Assembly: GCA_965248905.1 (NCBI GenBank)
Contig: CBDFKS010000006.1
Coordinates: 124,001-188,000, forward strand
Source of the DNA: CBDFKS01 sp965248905
GTDB lineage: Bacteria; Chloroflexota; Dehalococcoidia; Lucifugimonadales; JAGWBF01
Direction: 5' to 3'
DNA: 64,000 nt
This document shows, one piece after another, positions 8,102 to 17,260 of the stretch. Every line of letters begins with the position of its first letter. The stretch's first letter is position 1. A program made the translations under genes and the position numbers. The notes under the pieces were generated by a model. It searched no databases and was not told where the DNA came from. It was given only the letters and a program-made list of their open reading frames with translations.

Positions 8102-9280
8102 TTACGTCTTAGCGCCCGAGGTCGTTTTCCTGGGTCCCACGGTCTTTAAATAGCCATGGTAGTTACGCCGGGTCTCATCTATGCTGTCTCCGCCGAACTT
8201 CTCCAAAAAGGCATCGGCCAGCACCATGGCCACCGCCGCCTCGCCGATGACCCCCGCCGGAGGGACCTGACAGACATCGGAGCGCTCGTAGTGGGCCTGG
8301 ACCAGCTCTCCCGTGTCCAGGTCCACCGAGGGCAGGGGATTGACCAAGGTAGAGATTGGCTTGATGGCGAAACGGGCCACCAAAGGCATGCCGTTGGTCA
8401 TGCCCCCTTCCGTGCCACCACCACGGTTGGTCTTTCGTTGCCAGGGGTTGTCCGGGTCGGTCACAGGCTCGATGACGTCGTGGACCTGAGACCCCCGCAG
8501 GTCTACAGCCTCCCAACCCTCTCCGATAGAGGCTGCCTTGACTGCATTGATTGACATGAGTGCCTGGGCTATTCGACCATCTATCTTACGGTCCCATTGG
8601 ACGTGAGAGCCCAGGCCTATAGGCACCCCCGTGGCCACCACTTCCACCACGCCACCGACGGTGTCTCCGGCCTCTTTGGCCTCATCGATGGCGGCAATCA
8701 TGCGCTGGCCGGCTTCTGTATCGGCACATTTAACCGGGGACTCCTCTACCTGGTTCCACTCGATAGGTCCATTTATTTGGGCCCAGTGGCCGCCTATGGC
8801 CACCGAATGGCTATGTAGCTCAATGCCGAACTCCTCCAACAGCCTCATCGCCACCACGCCAGCGGCAACACGAGCGGCCGTCTCCCTCGCGCTGGCCCTT
8901 TCAAGCACGTTCCGTACGTCGTGGAAACCGTACTTCATGGTACCCGGCAGGTCAGCGTGGCCCGGGCGGAGGCGCGTTACCCGTTCAATCTCCGCATCCA
9001 CTGGGCCAACACTCATGGAATCCTGCCAGTTCACCCAGTCTTTGTTCTCGATGGTCATACCTATCGGACTGCCCAAGGTCAGGCCGTGACGCACACCAGA
9101 CATTATTCGCGCCCTGTCCTGCTCGATGAGCATCCTGCCGCCCCGTCCATAGCCACGCTGTCGGCGGGCGAGATGAGTCGCGATCTGCTCCTCTGTTATA
9201 GGAAGCCCGGCGGGAATGCCTTCCACGATGATCACTAGTCCTTGGCCGTGGGACTCTCCCGCCGTTAAAAAGCGAACCAT
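8102..9280 (-). CDS. aroC: Chorismate synthase
   Basis: AroC makes chorismate from EPSP by anti-1,4 elimination and needs reduced FMN. The hallmark motifs are present: GESHGQG at the N-terminus, RRQRGYGRGGRM, and the HDVRNVLERASARETAARVAAG block. I place the start at the ATG at 9280, where GGAGA sits a few bases upstream; a longer frame to 9319 would add 13 residues without support. It is the second gene of the aro operon. Confidence 0.95.
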   Translation of the reverse strand: MVRFLTAGESHGQGLVIIVEGIPAGLPITEEQIATHLARRQRGYGRGGRMLIEQDRARIMSGVRHGLTLGSPIGMTIENKDWVNWQDSMSVGPVDAEIERVTRLRPGHADLPGTMKYGFHDVRNVLERASARETAARVAAGVVAMRLLEEFGIELHSHSVAIGGHWAQINGPIEWNQVEESPVKCADTEAGQRMIAAIDEAKEAGDTVGGVVEVVATGVPIGLGSHVQWDRKIDGRIAQALMSINAVKAASIGEGWEAVDLRGSQVHDVIEPVTDPDNPWQRKTNRGGGTEGGMTNGMPLVARFAIKPISTLVNPLPSVDLDTGELVQAHYERSDVCQVPPAGVIGEAAVAMVLADAFLEKFGGDSIDETRRNYHGYLKTVGPRKTTSGAKT

Positions 9281-9378
9281 GACATTCTCCTCACAGCTCC
9301 GGGCTAGCCACGGAAGCATTGAGACACAGAGCGTTTCTCGGTTTTCTCTGTGACTTCGTGACTCTGTGGCAGAACCCC

Positions 9379-10254
9379 TTACGCCAGTGCTGTTTCCGCC
9401 GCCCTCAGCATCGCCTCAACGGGCGCTGTCTTGCCGGTCCAAAACTCGAAGGCGGCTGCGCCCTGGTACACCAGCATCGGAAGACCCCCCAAGGTACTTG
9501 CACCGGATTTTCTGGCCTCCTGCAGCAAAGGTGTCATAGGTGGATTATACACCAGGTCATATACCAGGGCACGATGCGGGATGAGACGGGCTGGGAGGGG
9601 ACTGCCACTCTCGTCTGGGCCATGCTTCATCCCCATGCTGGTGCAGTTGACCAGCAGGTCGCTATCGGCCGCTGCGCGCTCAAGCTTGTCTGACTGAGCA
9701 AGCAACGGTATGGCCTCAACCGCAAGCGCGCCATTGCGACTGTCCACCGCCCCATGTTTTTCCACCATCTCGGCCAGCCTCTGCGCCCGCTCGAGGGTCC
9801 GGTTGGCTATCGTTATCGCCGCCGCTCCACTACGAGCTAGGGCTAGGGCCACAGCCTTGGCCGACCCGCCGGCGCCAAGGATAAGCACCCTCCGGCTCTG
9901 GGGCGAAAAATGGCCGTGCTCTTCCAGAGCTCTAAGAAAGCCCGACCCATCGGTGTTATGCCCCGAGAGCTTGCCACCTTCGTTCACGATGGTGTTAACC
10001 GCTCCGGCGGTACTGGCCCAGTCGTCGATGTGGTCCAGGAGTGGAATCACTTCCTCTTTATGGGGAACGGTCACGTTGATGCCTAGGGTATCTGGAGAGC
10101 GCAGCCCATCTATGAAATCCGGCAAAGCGCTTGGCTCCACTTCCCAGGCCTCGAACCTGGCGTCGATGCCACATGTGTCAAGGGCCACTTGCTGGAAGAT
10201 AGGGGAGATGGAGTGCCGGATTGGATAGCCGATAATGCCGATGCGTTTGCTCAT
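9379..10254 (-). CDS. aroE: Shikimate dehydrogenase
   Basis: AroE reduces 3-dehydroshikimate to shikimate with NADPH. The 291-residue protein has the substrate motif RHSISP near the N-terminus, the catalytic Lys in NVTVPHKE, the Asp in NTDGSGF, and the nucleotide-binding LILGAGGSAKA. It is the first gene of the aroECKB operon and lies about 98 bp upstream of aroC. A promoter candidate lies just upstream of its start. Confidence 0.95.
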   Translation of the reverse strand: MSKRIGIIGYPIRHSISPIFQQVALDTCGIDARFEAWEVEPSALPDFIDGLRSPDTLGINVTVPHKEEVIPLLDHIDDWASTAGAVNTIVNEGGKLSGHNTDGSGFLRALEEHGHFSPQSRRVLILGAGGSAKAVALALARSGAAAITIANRTLERAQRLAEMVEKHGAVDSRNGALAVEAIPLLAQSDKLERAAADSDLLVNCTSMGMKHGPDESGSPLPARLIPHRALVYDLVYNPPMTPLLQEARKSGASTLGGLPMLVYQGAAAFEFWTGKTAPVEAMLRAAETALA

Positions 10255-10297
10255 GGTCGCTGCTTCTCAGTCTGGAACTCCCGAATATGTGCAGGGA

Positions 10298-10326
10298 AGT
10301 ATATCAGCAGGCGATCCTTGCAACAA
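10298..10326 (-). promoter_or_regulatory. Candidate promoter of the aro operon
   Basis: On the minus strand TTGTTG (10321-10326) and TATACT (10298-10303) are separated by exactly 17 bp, about 44 bp upstream of the aroE start. The match to the housekeeping sigma consensus is good at the -10 and moderate at the -35. Confidence 0.45.
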
Positions 10327-10395
10327 GCAGTGCACCGAAAACCGTACTTTACAGTCCAATGCTTGGCTGAAAACTTCTAGATAAGTTTAACGTGC

Positions 10396-10424
10396 TTGAC
10401 AATCTAGCAGGTCACCCATACAAT
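10396..10424 (+). promoter_or_regulatory. Promoter upstream of the DsbA-like gene
   Basis: A perfect TTGACA (10396-10401) and a near-perfect TACAAT (10419-10424) are spaced by 17 bp, about 70 bp before the ATG at 10494. This is one of the best housekeeping-type promoters in the window. Confidence 0.6.
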
Positions 10425-10493
10425 TCAGCCACTTTCAAACTTCGGCGACGTTTGTGTAGACTAGCGCCATAGAAACCCTAGCGGTGCTATTAA

Positions 10494-11757
10494 ATGAATG
10501 AATCGAAAGAGCCTAATGACGACCTAAAGAACGAACCTGAGGAGCCCCTTACCAGTGAACCTAAGGACTCTGTACCGGACGGTCCCAAGGACTCCGCAAC
10601 TGACCAGCCAGAGAGATCTATAATCGAGGAACTCGATGAGGGCGTAACCGACGAACCCGATGACTCAGTTCCTGGCGAGCTCACCGAGGCCGTAACCAGT
10701 TCGCCAGACTACCCCGTATCTAACGGACCAAAGGAATCGATAACCTTAGTCATTAGGAAGACCCACCTTTATGTGGTAGCTGCTCTCATAATCGGCCTGG
10801 CGGGCGGATTCGGGATAGCAGAAGCCTTTTTCGACTCATCGACCGCAGATGGGGTAGCATCTGGCTCTCAGCAGACAGGGCTTCAAACGGGCCGGTCGGC
10901 GCCCACCTCTGCTGGGCAAGCAAGCAACGCCATTGCTCAGCAACCCAACCTAGTACAGATATCAGTAGCCGGCCGCCCCTTTTCGGGGCCCGAGGATGCC
11001 CCTGTCACCCTAGTCGAGTTCAGCGACTACCAGTGCCCCTTCTGTGCGCGGCAGTCCCGTCCCCCGGCTTGCTAAAGCACCGTGCATCATGGTCCGCAAA
11101 GGAGACCTGCTTCTTCGGGTCGATCGGCTCGTCGGGGTGTTCCCTCTTCTCCCGCTCCTCCAAGGCGGCCTTGGCCTCTTCGATCTTCTCCAGCCGCTGT
11201 TCCCGCCGCGCCAGTTCGTCCGACACCCGGTAGCCATCCGAATCGGGGCTGCATTCCTGGTCCTCCTGCTCGTCGGTGGCCTGCGCCGCCTCGAGCAACT
11301 GCTCAATTTCCACCCTCAGCTTCGATTCCTCCTCCACTTCCGCCAGACCCTTCCTCAGCTCACCCTGAGCAACTACGGGAACCAGGTCAAGTACGTGATA
11401 TTCAACTACCCTATTTCCACTATCCACCCTCTGGCTCAGAAGGCATCGGAGGCAGCCGAATGCGCCTACGACCAGGACAAATTCTGGGAGTATCACGACC
11501 TGCTGTTCAACAACCAACAGGCCTTGGATACGGCAAGCTTGAAGGGATACGCCACAAGCCTGGGCCTTAACACCGATACCTTCAACACATGCCTAGATTC
11601 CGGGGAGAAGGCGCAGCAGGTCCTTAGCGACTTCCAGACGGGTCAAAACGCGGGGGTGCGAGGTACTCCTACATTCTTCATCAATGGTCAGCAGTTAGTG
11701 GGCGCCCAGCCCCTGGCTTCTTTCGCCAACATTATCGATGCGGCGTTGGCCCAATAG
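10494..11757 (+). pseudogene. Membrane-anchored DsbA-like thioredoxin-fold protein, interrupted
   Basis: The first frame has an acidic, repetitive cytoplasmic N-terminus of about 85 residues (repeats like EPKDSVPDGPKDS), one membrane helix, then a DsbA fold start with VTLVEFSDYQCPFCARQ. The fold resumes at about 11338 with FRQTLPQLTLSNYGNQVKY and runs to 11757, including the cis-proline region VRGTPTFFING. Between them lie about 283 bp (11055-11337) of foreign DNA that shift the frame and introduce a stop. The protein would have been an exported thiol-disulfide oxidoreductase, with CPFC as its redox centre. As it stands no full-length product can be made. Confidence 0.85.
11055..11337 (-). 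mobile_element. Internal transposase fragment inserted in the DsbA-like gene
   Basis: On the minus strand this stretch encodes an internal transposase piece: a Glu/Arg-rich coiled region (LARREQRLEKIEEAKAALEERE) followed by DPKKQVSFADHDARCFSK, which resembles the FTDPDSR block of IS1182-type transposases. No IS end, inverted repeat or target duplication is visible at either junction, so it did not arrive by ordinary transposition. Confidence 0.7.
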
Positions 11758-11783
11758 CACTCGAGACCTTTCCAATCCTCGTG

Positions 11784-13136
11784 TTAGCCTGACCGGCAAT
11801 ACTGAGTCAGCTCGGCTATATCCGTTACCTCTTCCAAGCGTCGAACTTTCTGGATGACGTGTTCGATCGAAGCTTCAGGCAGGAAAGGGCCGGCGTAACG
11901 CCGAAACTTGTCCGCCATCTCATCGTAGGAGTAGGGGTCGGACGGGTGACCTTTCCAACCGGTTACGGTGAATGTGTCCGTATCGCCTGCCGATGTCACC
12001 TCTATCTCCGCCGATGGCCCACCGGCTTCGCCGAACCGGTCGTGGGTACTCAGCTCCACACTCTGGGCCAGCCCACGCACCTGAGGGTCCCATAGTGTCT
12101 CCTCGTTATAGACGAGGGGATTGGTAACGTCGCGGCATAAGGCAACTGCGACTGAGAAAGGCAGGCTATATTGGGCTCCGAGAACGCTGGTCGGCTCCCG
12201 CTGGCCATGGCGCTTGACGACTCTTTCCGTGGCTACAATCTTCACATTCTCTGGCAGATTTCCTTCGCCGGAGTGATTCTCACGGAACCTCCAGATACCC
12301 TCTATTATCGGATGGAAGGAGATGTGGCAAGCGTAGGCCTTCACCGTCATGTCCATCATGACGTAGTTTTCTCCTAAGCCTTCGTTTAGTAGCTCGAGAC
12401 GAGGTTCAGGAGAATAGGCCTTCAGAAAACCCCGGTCTCCCTCCAAGACAGTGGATGGTCCCGTGAAACCCTTCGCTGCCAGTAATGCGCACTCCAGACC
12501 CATCTGACCGCCTCGCCCAACGTGGATTCGCTTGGTCATCGCACCCTCTTTGGCGAACTCGAGAAGGCCACCAGCATGGGAGCCGGCAATGCCCAGGGCG
12601 TTCACCAGAGGGTCTGCAGTCAGGCCTAAGGCCTTCCCGGCGCCCGCCGCTCCACCAAAGGAGGCATTGGTACCGGGCCCATGAAATCCCGTTACGTCTT
12701 CCACCGCTCGGGTGGCTGCCAGGCCTACGCGGCAGGCTACCTCGTAACCCAGCGCGACCGATACCAGGAGCGTGCTTCCATTCAGGTGGTCCCTCTCGGC
12801 GACGGCGAGGGCAGCCGGGAATACGGCCGCACTGGGGTGGCATGACCCCGCAAAGAACGCATGATCGGTCTCGAAGCCGCCTATCATGGTGCCGTTGACC
12901 AAAGCGGAGTAGGACGGTGATGTAGTCCACTGACGATTAAAAACGGAGCAGGGACCGTTGGGGGCGCTTTCCTGGGCCAACTCGCCTACCATGTCCGCCC
13001 ATGGAGTGCCAGATCCCACCAACCCGCTGGCCAGATTATCCAGGATATAGACCCGTGTGGCCTCTATAACACTCTGTGGCAGGTCTTCGTATCCGGTCTC
13101 GGCGACGAACTGCGCGAGACGTCGTGTCTCATCCAT
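11784..13136 (-). CDS. MmgE/PrpD family protein
   Basis: The 450-residue protein resembles the MmgE/PrpD family (2-methylcitrate dehydratase, cis-aconitate decarboxylase and relatives). It begins with an all-helical domain (DETRRLAQFVAETGYEDLP) and contains family blocks such as GLVGSGTPW, HPSAAVFPAALAVAE, and a KAYACHISFHPIIEG segment corresponding to the conserved K-x-YP-C-C region. The substrate cannot be named. It is followed on the same strand by no close gene, and an FAD dehydrogenase lies 165 bp upstream, so both may act in one organic-acid pathway. Confidence 0.85.
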   Translation of the reverse strand: MDETRRLAQFVAETGYEDLPQSVIEATRVYILDNLASGLVGSGTPWADMVGELAQESAPNGPCSVFNRQWTTSPSYSALVNGTMIGGFETDHAFFAGSCHPSAAVFPAALAVAERDHLNGSTLLVSVALGYEVACRVGLAATRAVEDVTGFHGPGTNASFGGAAGAGKALGLTADPLVNALGIAGSHAGGLLEFAKEGAMTKRIHVGRGGQMGLECALLAAKGFTGPSTVLEGDRGFLKAYSPEPRLELLNEGLGENYVMMDMTVKAYACHISFHPIIEGIWRFRENHSGEGNLPENVKIVATERVVKRHGQREPTSVLGAQYSLPFSVAVALCRDVTNPLVYNEETLWDPQVRGLAQSVELSTHDRFGEAGGPSAEIEVTSAGDTDTFTVTGWKGHPSDPYSYDEMADKFRRYAGPFLPEASIEHVIQKVRRLEEVTDIAELTQYCRSG

Positions 13137-13301
13137 GGATCAACCTCCCTAATAGCTAACAATAGGATTTAATGAGGCAAAGCGGCGAGGAATCAAGTAC
13201 ACCACATATGAAAAGAACTAGCTGAAACGGGCATGAAAATCTGAAGGCAGCGCAGAAATCCCGCTATTCACAGTGCCATACACGCAGCAAAAACGCGACG
13301 A

Positions 13302-14792
13302 TTATTTGCCCAGGGACTCGGCGGCCGCATTGGCGCCGCCTATCCGGCCAAACACTGCGCCCCTCACCAGTCCTGTACCAGCGGGGTAGTTGTGGTAGAA
13401 GAAGTCACCCGCGATCTCGCCCGTGGCATAGAGGCCGGGGATCGGGATGTCCTCTGTATCGATTACCCGCGCCTGGGTGTCAATCTTGATGCCGCCGAAG
13501 GTGAAGGTGATACCACAGGCCGCGGAATAGACCGTGTAAGGAGGAGTGTCTATGGGCAGGGCCCAGTTGGACTTGGGTAGATCGAGGCCGCTGGTGCGCT
13601 TGCCATCTTTCATCGCGGGGTCGAACTCTCCCGGCTGGACGGCGGCGTTGAACTCTTTCACCGTCTTTTCCAGACCATCGGCGTCGATACCCAACTTCCC
13701 GGCAAGGTCCCGGATAGTATCTGCAACCACGGGTGTGCCCGTCGAGTAGCGCTCTTCCAGCAGGTGTATCGTCTTCTGGTCGAAGATCTGGTAGGCGATC
13801 CCTCCCGGCTGGACCATGATGGCACGGCCGAACTTGGCATAGGTATAGGCACCCAGGTCCTCACCTTCATCCACGAATCTCTTACCCAGGGAGTTCACCA
13901 TGATGGAGTAGATATAGGAGAGCCGGTTAGTCATGTCGGTGAGGTGAAGCTGGCCAACGGCGGCCGCATTGCCGTCGATTGGGGTGGCATGGCAGCCTTC
14001 CCAGTGGCCAACGGGCATCGCCCCTATGTTTAATGCCATCTGCAAGGTTTCGCCGGTGTTAAATCGGGTGCCCCGGACTTTGACCCGGTCCCATCCAGAT
14101 CCCAGGTAGCGAGCCCTCATTTCAGAGTTTGCCTCGAAGCCTCCGGAGGCCAGTATCACAGCTCCTGCCAGGGCGTCCTCCGTGCCCGAGGGCGTCCTCA
14201 CCTTGACTCCAGTCACTCGACCCGTGCCGTCCTGAACAAATCCAATCATCTTGGCCTGATACGCGACGTCTATCCCAGCTCGCTTCGTTGAGGCGTACAG
14301 GTATTTCATCAGGCCCACACCCTTGTTCTTGGCTCCAAGGACGCTGCCCGGATTGAAGCGCAGCCGATCCCCCGAGTCCACCGACCAGAGGAATGTCCAC
14401 TCCCACACAACACCCAACTCCGTCATCCATACCATGGTTGGGTGTGATTGCTTTGTCAGGGTGTCTATCAGGTCGCTATTGGCCTGGCCCTGGGTCACGC
14501 GCATGACGTCGCCAACGTATTTGTCGGAATCGTAATATCCAACGTCAACCCGGTCCCACTCTGCTCCGGAAACGTCTGGCCTGAGAGGCTTAAGGTCTTC
14601 GATACCCTCGTAGGCAAACCGGAACAGTCCGCCACTGAAACGGCTGTTTCCCCCGCGCTCGGCCTCGGGCGCTTTCTCCAGAACCAGTACACTGGCACCC
14701 TGCTGGCGGGCCGAGAGGGCCGCTGTAAGGGCGCCGTTGCCGGCCCCCACGACAATAACATCGTACTTACGATTACCAGTTAACGTTGCCAT
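13302..14792 (-). CDS. FAD-dependent tricarballylate-dehydrogenase-like oxidoreductase
   Basis: The 496-residue flavoprotein belongs to the fumarate reductase/succinate dehydrogenase flavoprotein superfamily. The N-terminus has the dinucleotide motif DVIVVGAGNGALTAA, followed by a long lysine/arginine-poor linker and the second FAD contact GGNSRFSGG. The C-terminus ends with the flavin-binding GLYATGEIAGDFFYHNYPAGTGLVRGAVFGRIGG. The overall pattern is closest to TcuA-type tricarballylate dehydrogenases, but the substrate is uncertain. Together with the downstream MmgE/PrpD gene it suggests catabolism of tricarboxylic or related acids. Confidence 0.82.
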   Translation of the reverse strand: MATLTGNRKYDVIVVGAGNGALTAALSARQQGASVLVLEKAPEAERGGNSRFSGGLFRFAYEGIEDLKPLRPDVSGAEWDRVDVGYYDSDKYVGDVMRVTQGQANSDLIDTLTKQSHPTMVWMTELGVVWEWTFLWSVDSGDRLRFNPGSVLGAKNKGVGLMKYLYASTKRAGIDVAYQAKMIGFVQDGTGRVTGVKVRTPSGTEDALAGAVILASGGFEANSEMRARYLGSGWDRVKVRGTRFNTGETLQMALNIGAMPVGHWEGCHATPIDGNAAAVGQLHLTDMTNRLSYIYSIMVNSLGKRFVDEGEDLGAYTYAKFGRAIMVQPGGIAYQIFDQKTIHLLEERYSTGTPVVADTIRDLAGKLGIDADGLEKTVKEFNAAVQPGEFDPAMKDGKRTSGLDLPKSNWALPIDTPPYTVYSAACGITFTFGGIKIDTQARVIDTEDIPIPGLYATGEIAGDFFYHNYPAGTGLVRGAVFGRIGGANAAAESLGK

Positions 14793-14915
14793 GTTCCTTC
14801 AACTCCACATGCCCAGTTTTGACACCGTAGCAGTGTATCATCGGCTCTACGGTGGCGCAAGCAAGTAGTTGACCTCGGTTATGGACTCTCACCCGAGGCA
14901 GAGGACGATAATGAT

Positions 14916-15010
14916 TGAGCTGGCTAGAGCAAGCACTTGGAGCGTTACAACCCCCCTTATGGTTGCTTAAGCTCGGCATGGGAACTACCTCTGCAAACCA
15001 CCCCAGCTCA
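14916..15010 (-). ncRNA. Degenerate 5S-rRNA-like sequence
   Basis: The minus strand opens and closes with an 8-bp pairing TGAGCTGG/CCAGCTCA, like helix I of 5S rRNA. Inside are a second helix (TGGTTTGC with GCAACCA) and GTTCCCATGCCGAGCTTAAGC, which resembles the loop C core of 5S rRNA with about eight bases missing. Total length is about 95 nt rather than 115-120. If it is 5S it is a deleted relic; it could be another structured RNA or coincidence. Confidence 0.3.
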
Positions 15011-15062
15011 GCATTGCAGGTGTTGGAAGGCTCTAGATCCCTCAATCACTTTTCACCGGAAC

Positions 15063-15155
15063 TGCTGTATGATGAGAGAGGAGCCGAACGGTTCGAATCC
15101 GGGTTGGGCCACCAAACTGGACAAAATCAAGAACTTTCACGTTGAGGTTCAGGTT
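15063..15155 (-). repeat. Recombinase C-terminal scar fused to a tRNA 3' end (copy A)
   Basis: On the plus strand 15081-15114 looks like a tRNA 3' end (TTCGAATCC T-loop and terminal CCA). Read on the minus strand the following bases encode NLNLNVKVLDFVQFGGP followed by TRIRTVRLL. The first part equals the C-terminal tail found at the serine recombinase at 17591 and at copies at 29408 and 43541. The TRIRT-type tail is the antisense translation of a tRNA end, as seen where an integrase gene ends inside its tRNA attachment site. No 5' tRNA half is present, so this looks like an abandoned attachment junction. Confidence 0.6.
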
Positions 15156-15568
15156 GGCGCTTTAGCTCAGACCTACCAACGGCCTGCTAGATCTCCGCCG
15201 TTTCATGGGTCGAGGTGACGCGCTGAGGTGTCGTCGAATGCTGATGATGGTAGCGTTTCCACGACCTGGCCTGCGTCTACTCGTGCATGAGTGGCCTCGA
15301 GCACTTTGTCCAAGTCCTGAGCTTTGGGCGTATAGACATCCCCACCTCGCAAGAACAGCAGGCTTGCAACCGGTCGTTGCCCGGTCGCCCGTACCGCCTG
15401 CGAACTCGTTCACAACCCCCACGCTCACCTGTGAGCACGCATCACTCGTGATCCTCCTACACCCTCCCCCGGCCACGACTGGTGGTTGCTGGTGGAGATG
15501 ATTTAGGCGCCGGCGTGGGAAGGTGAGACCGAACCGACGGCATAGGGGACCACCGCATGCGGCAAGTC
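15156..15568. other. Gene-poor stretch
   Basis: About 410 bases hold no gene I can support. On the minus strand one frame contains a protein-like segment (RGGDVYTPKAQDLDKVLEAT) without start or recognised family, so it may be a decayed fragment. No structured RNA or repeats were recognised. Confidence 0.4.
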
Positions 15569-16942
15569 TCAACGCGAAGCCTTTGACGGCGTGAGTGTGG
15601 GCGGTTCGGGCGTGGGAAGGTATGGCCAGACCGGCGGCTGGTAGACCGTGCGCTCCGACACCACCACGATGCCACCCTCAACCTCCTCGTAAGTCAACTG
15701 CAGCAGGTCGTGGCCTGCGTCCGATTCTCGGTCCTTGCGGAACAGGTAGGGGCCATCCCGCCAGCCGAGGTAGCCCAGGTACTCGGCGAACCAGTCTATT
15801 ACCTCGTCGAGCGAGAGGCCCGACACGGTCTGACATCTCGGCTTGCTGCATGCCCCCGTAGCGCCGGCGGGATGCAGGGGAAGGTCATCGTAGAATAGCA
15901 GGACCTCGATAGTGAAATGGTCCGGCCGGAAGTGGAGCCGAGCGATGGGATGGCGGGCGGGGTCCACGCGCACCCAGACCTGGAGCCCAGCCTCCTCCTT
16001 TGCCAGCCGCCAGCCCTCGCCCGGCATGTTGCTCCGGTACCAGGCGGCGACTTCGGGCTGGTCAACGCCGCCGAAGCGGTAGGGCAGGCTGTCAGGGAGG
16101 CGGTAAGCGGTGGCCGCCGGGTGCCGGGGAAGCCCGCTCTCCGGCCCAATCGCACTGGGGGCTGACAGGACGGGAAGTACCGGCATCACCGTGATTTGGT
16201 GTGGGATGCGATCCAACAGAAAGGTCGCGGCGGGGCCGGGCGGGAGCAGCTCCGTGGCCTGCTGGGCCGCCTCGCCGGTCAGGCGCCCGATCAGCTCCGC
16301 CGGCCACTCCTGCTCCGCCTCCCCAGCGGCCGGCCTGGCTATGACGGACACCTCTCGCGGAAGCAAGGCCGACGCGTCCCGTGGCACTGCGTCGACCACG
16401 GTGCGGTAGAGGGCTCGCAGCATGTCCATGACTTCCGTGTGCTGCTCGAGGTCGCGGAAGGCGGGGGCGAGCTCCGGGTTGAACGCATAGACGCTAACGG
16501 TCTTGCGTCCGCCGGCCGACTGAATGCTGAAGGTCGTGGTGCCGACGTCCGTCATATTGAAGGCGAAGTAGCGGTCGTCCAGCTCGTGCAATATGTCCGC
16601 CTCGGCCAGCAGGCGACGCACCGTTGACTTGCTGAGCTGGGTCTCCCGGATCAGCGCTCGCTCCGGCTCGTAACGCTCCTCCCGCGACACGAACACGACC
16701 CGTCCGTTCCCCCAGACGGTCACGAGCGGCACCCAGGCCGCGGCGTGCGGGTAGGCGACCATGCCCCCGGTGAGGTTGATCTGAAGCACCGGCGCGTCGC
16801 TTGGGTAGTCGAAGGACGGGCTTCGCTGGGTGCAGGCGGACAGTGGCAAGAGAAGCGTCAGCACGAACAGGACCGCCATGGAGGCGGTTGATCCGCACTT
16901 GCCATGCATCCTCATTTTGAGTGACTCAACTTCGGCAAGCAT
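15569..16942 (-). CDS. Putative lipoprotein of unknown function
   Basis: The 457-residue protein has a signal sequence ending in a lipobox (LLLPLSAC), so it is probably a lipid-anchored surface protein. The exact start is unclear: methionines at residues 1, 10 and 12 are all possible, and none has a strong ribosome site; the one at residue 10 or 12 gives the most normal signal peptide. The mature part begins with a segment typical of secreted proteins (VLQINLTGGMVAYP) and includes a late block about DEVIDWFAEYLGYLGW. I recognise no domain or catalytic motif. Codon usage is more GC-rich than that of the neighbouring aro genes. Confidence 0.65.
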   Translation of the reverse strand: MLAEVESLKMRMHGKCGSTASMAVLFVLTLLLPLSACTQRSPSFDYPSDAPVLQINLTGGMVAYPHAAAWVPLVTVWGNGRVVFVSREERYEPERALIRETQLSKSTVRRLLAEADILHELDDRYFAFNMTDVGTTTFSIQSAGGRKTVSVYAFNPELAPAFRDLEQHTEVMDMLRALYRTVVDAVPRDASALLPREVSVIARPAAGEAEQEWPAELIGRLTGEAAQQATELLPPGPAATFLLDRIPHQITVMPVLPVLSAPSAIGPESGLPRHPAATAYRLPDSLPYRFGGVDQPEVAAWYRSNMPGEGWRLAKEEAGLQVWVRVDPARHPIARLHFRPDHFTIEVLLFYDDLPLHPAGATGACSKPRCQTVSGLSLDEVIDWFAEYLGYLGWRDGPYLFRKDRESDAGHDLLQLTYEEVEGGIVVVSERTVYQPPVWPYLPTPEPPTLTPSKASR

Positions 16943-17260
16943 AGCGGAGTCAACGCCTCGGGCGTGGCTATGAGCGGCGGGAGACCAGGCATGAATTCCG
17001 GCACCTTGGCACCAACGACGTTGGAGTAGTAAGTCACCGTCGAGGATCCCACTGTGATCGCTCTATCATAAGCTTCGGGTTCTCCCTCCGACTCTGATAC
17101 AATACTAGGCGGATCGCGATGACCTCTTTGGGAACATTCAATCGATTCTTCATAATCTCTTCCTTTCCAAGGCATCTCCTTTCTTCAAATTGGCCAACAG
17201 CATCACTCCTGTCGTAGGCCATCCGTTCGTACCGCTGGGATAGTTGACCGTGCCTCAGCG
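16943..17260. other. Gene-poor stretch upstream of the lipoprotein
   Basis: No gene is supported. Short minus-strand frames overlap here (one includes YDRAITVGSSTVTYYSNVVG), but none has a convincing start or family. The region ends exactly at an IS3 terminus at 17261. Confidence 0.35.

Noticed and set aside
7400..9370. CACAGAGACAC-type repeats between aro genes
   Set aside because: Short CACAGAG/CTCTGTG strings occur between aroB, aroK and aroC/aroE, but they are too short and irregular to call a defined element.
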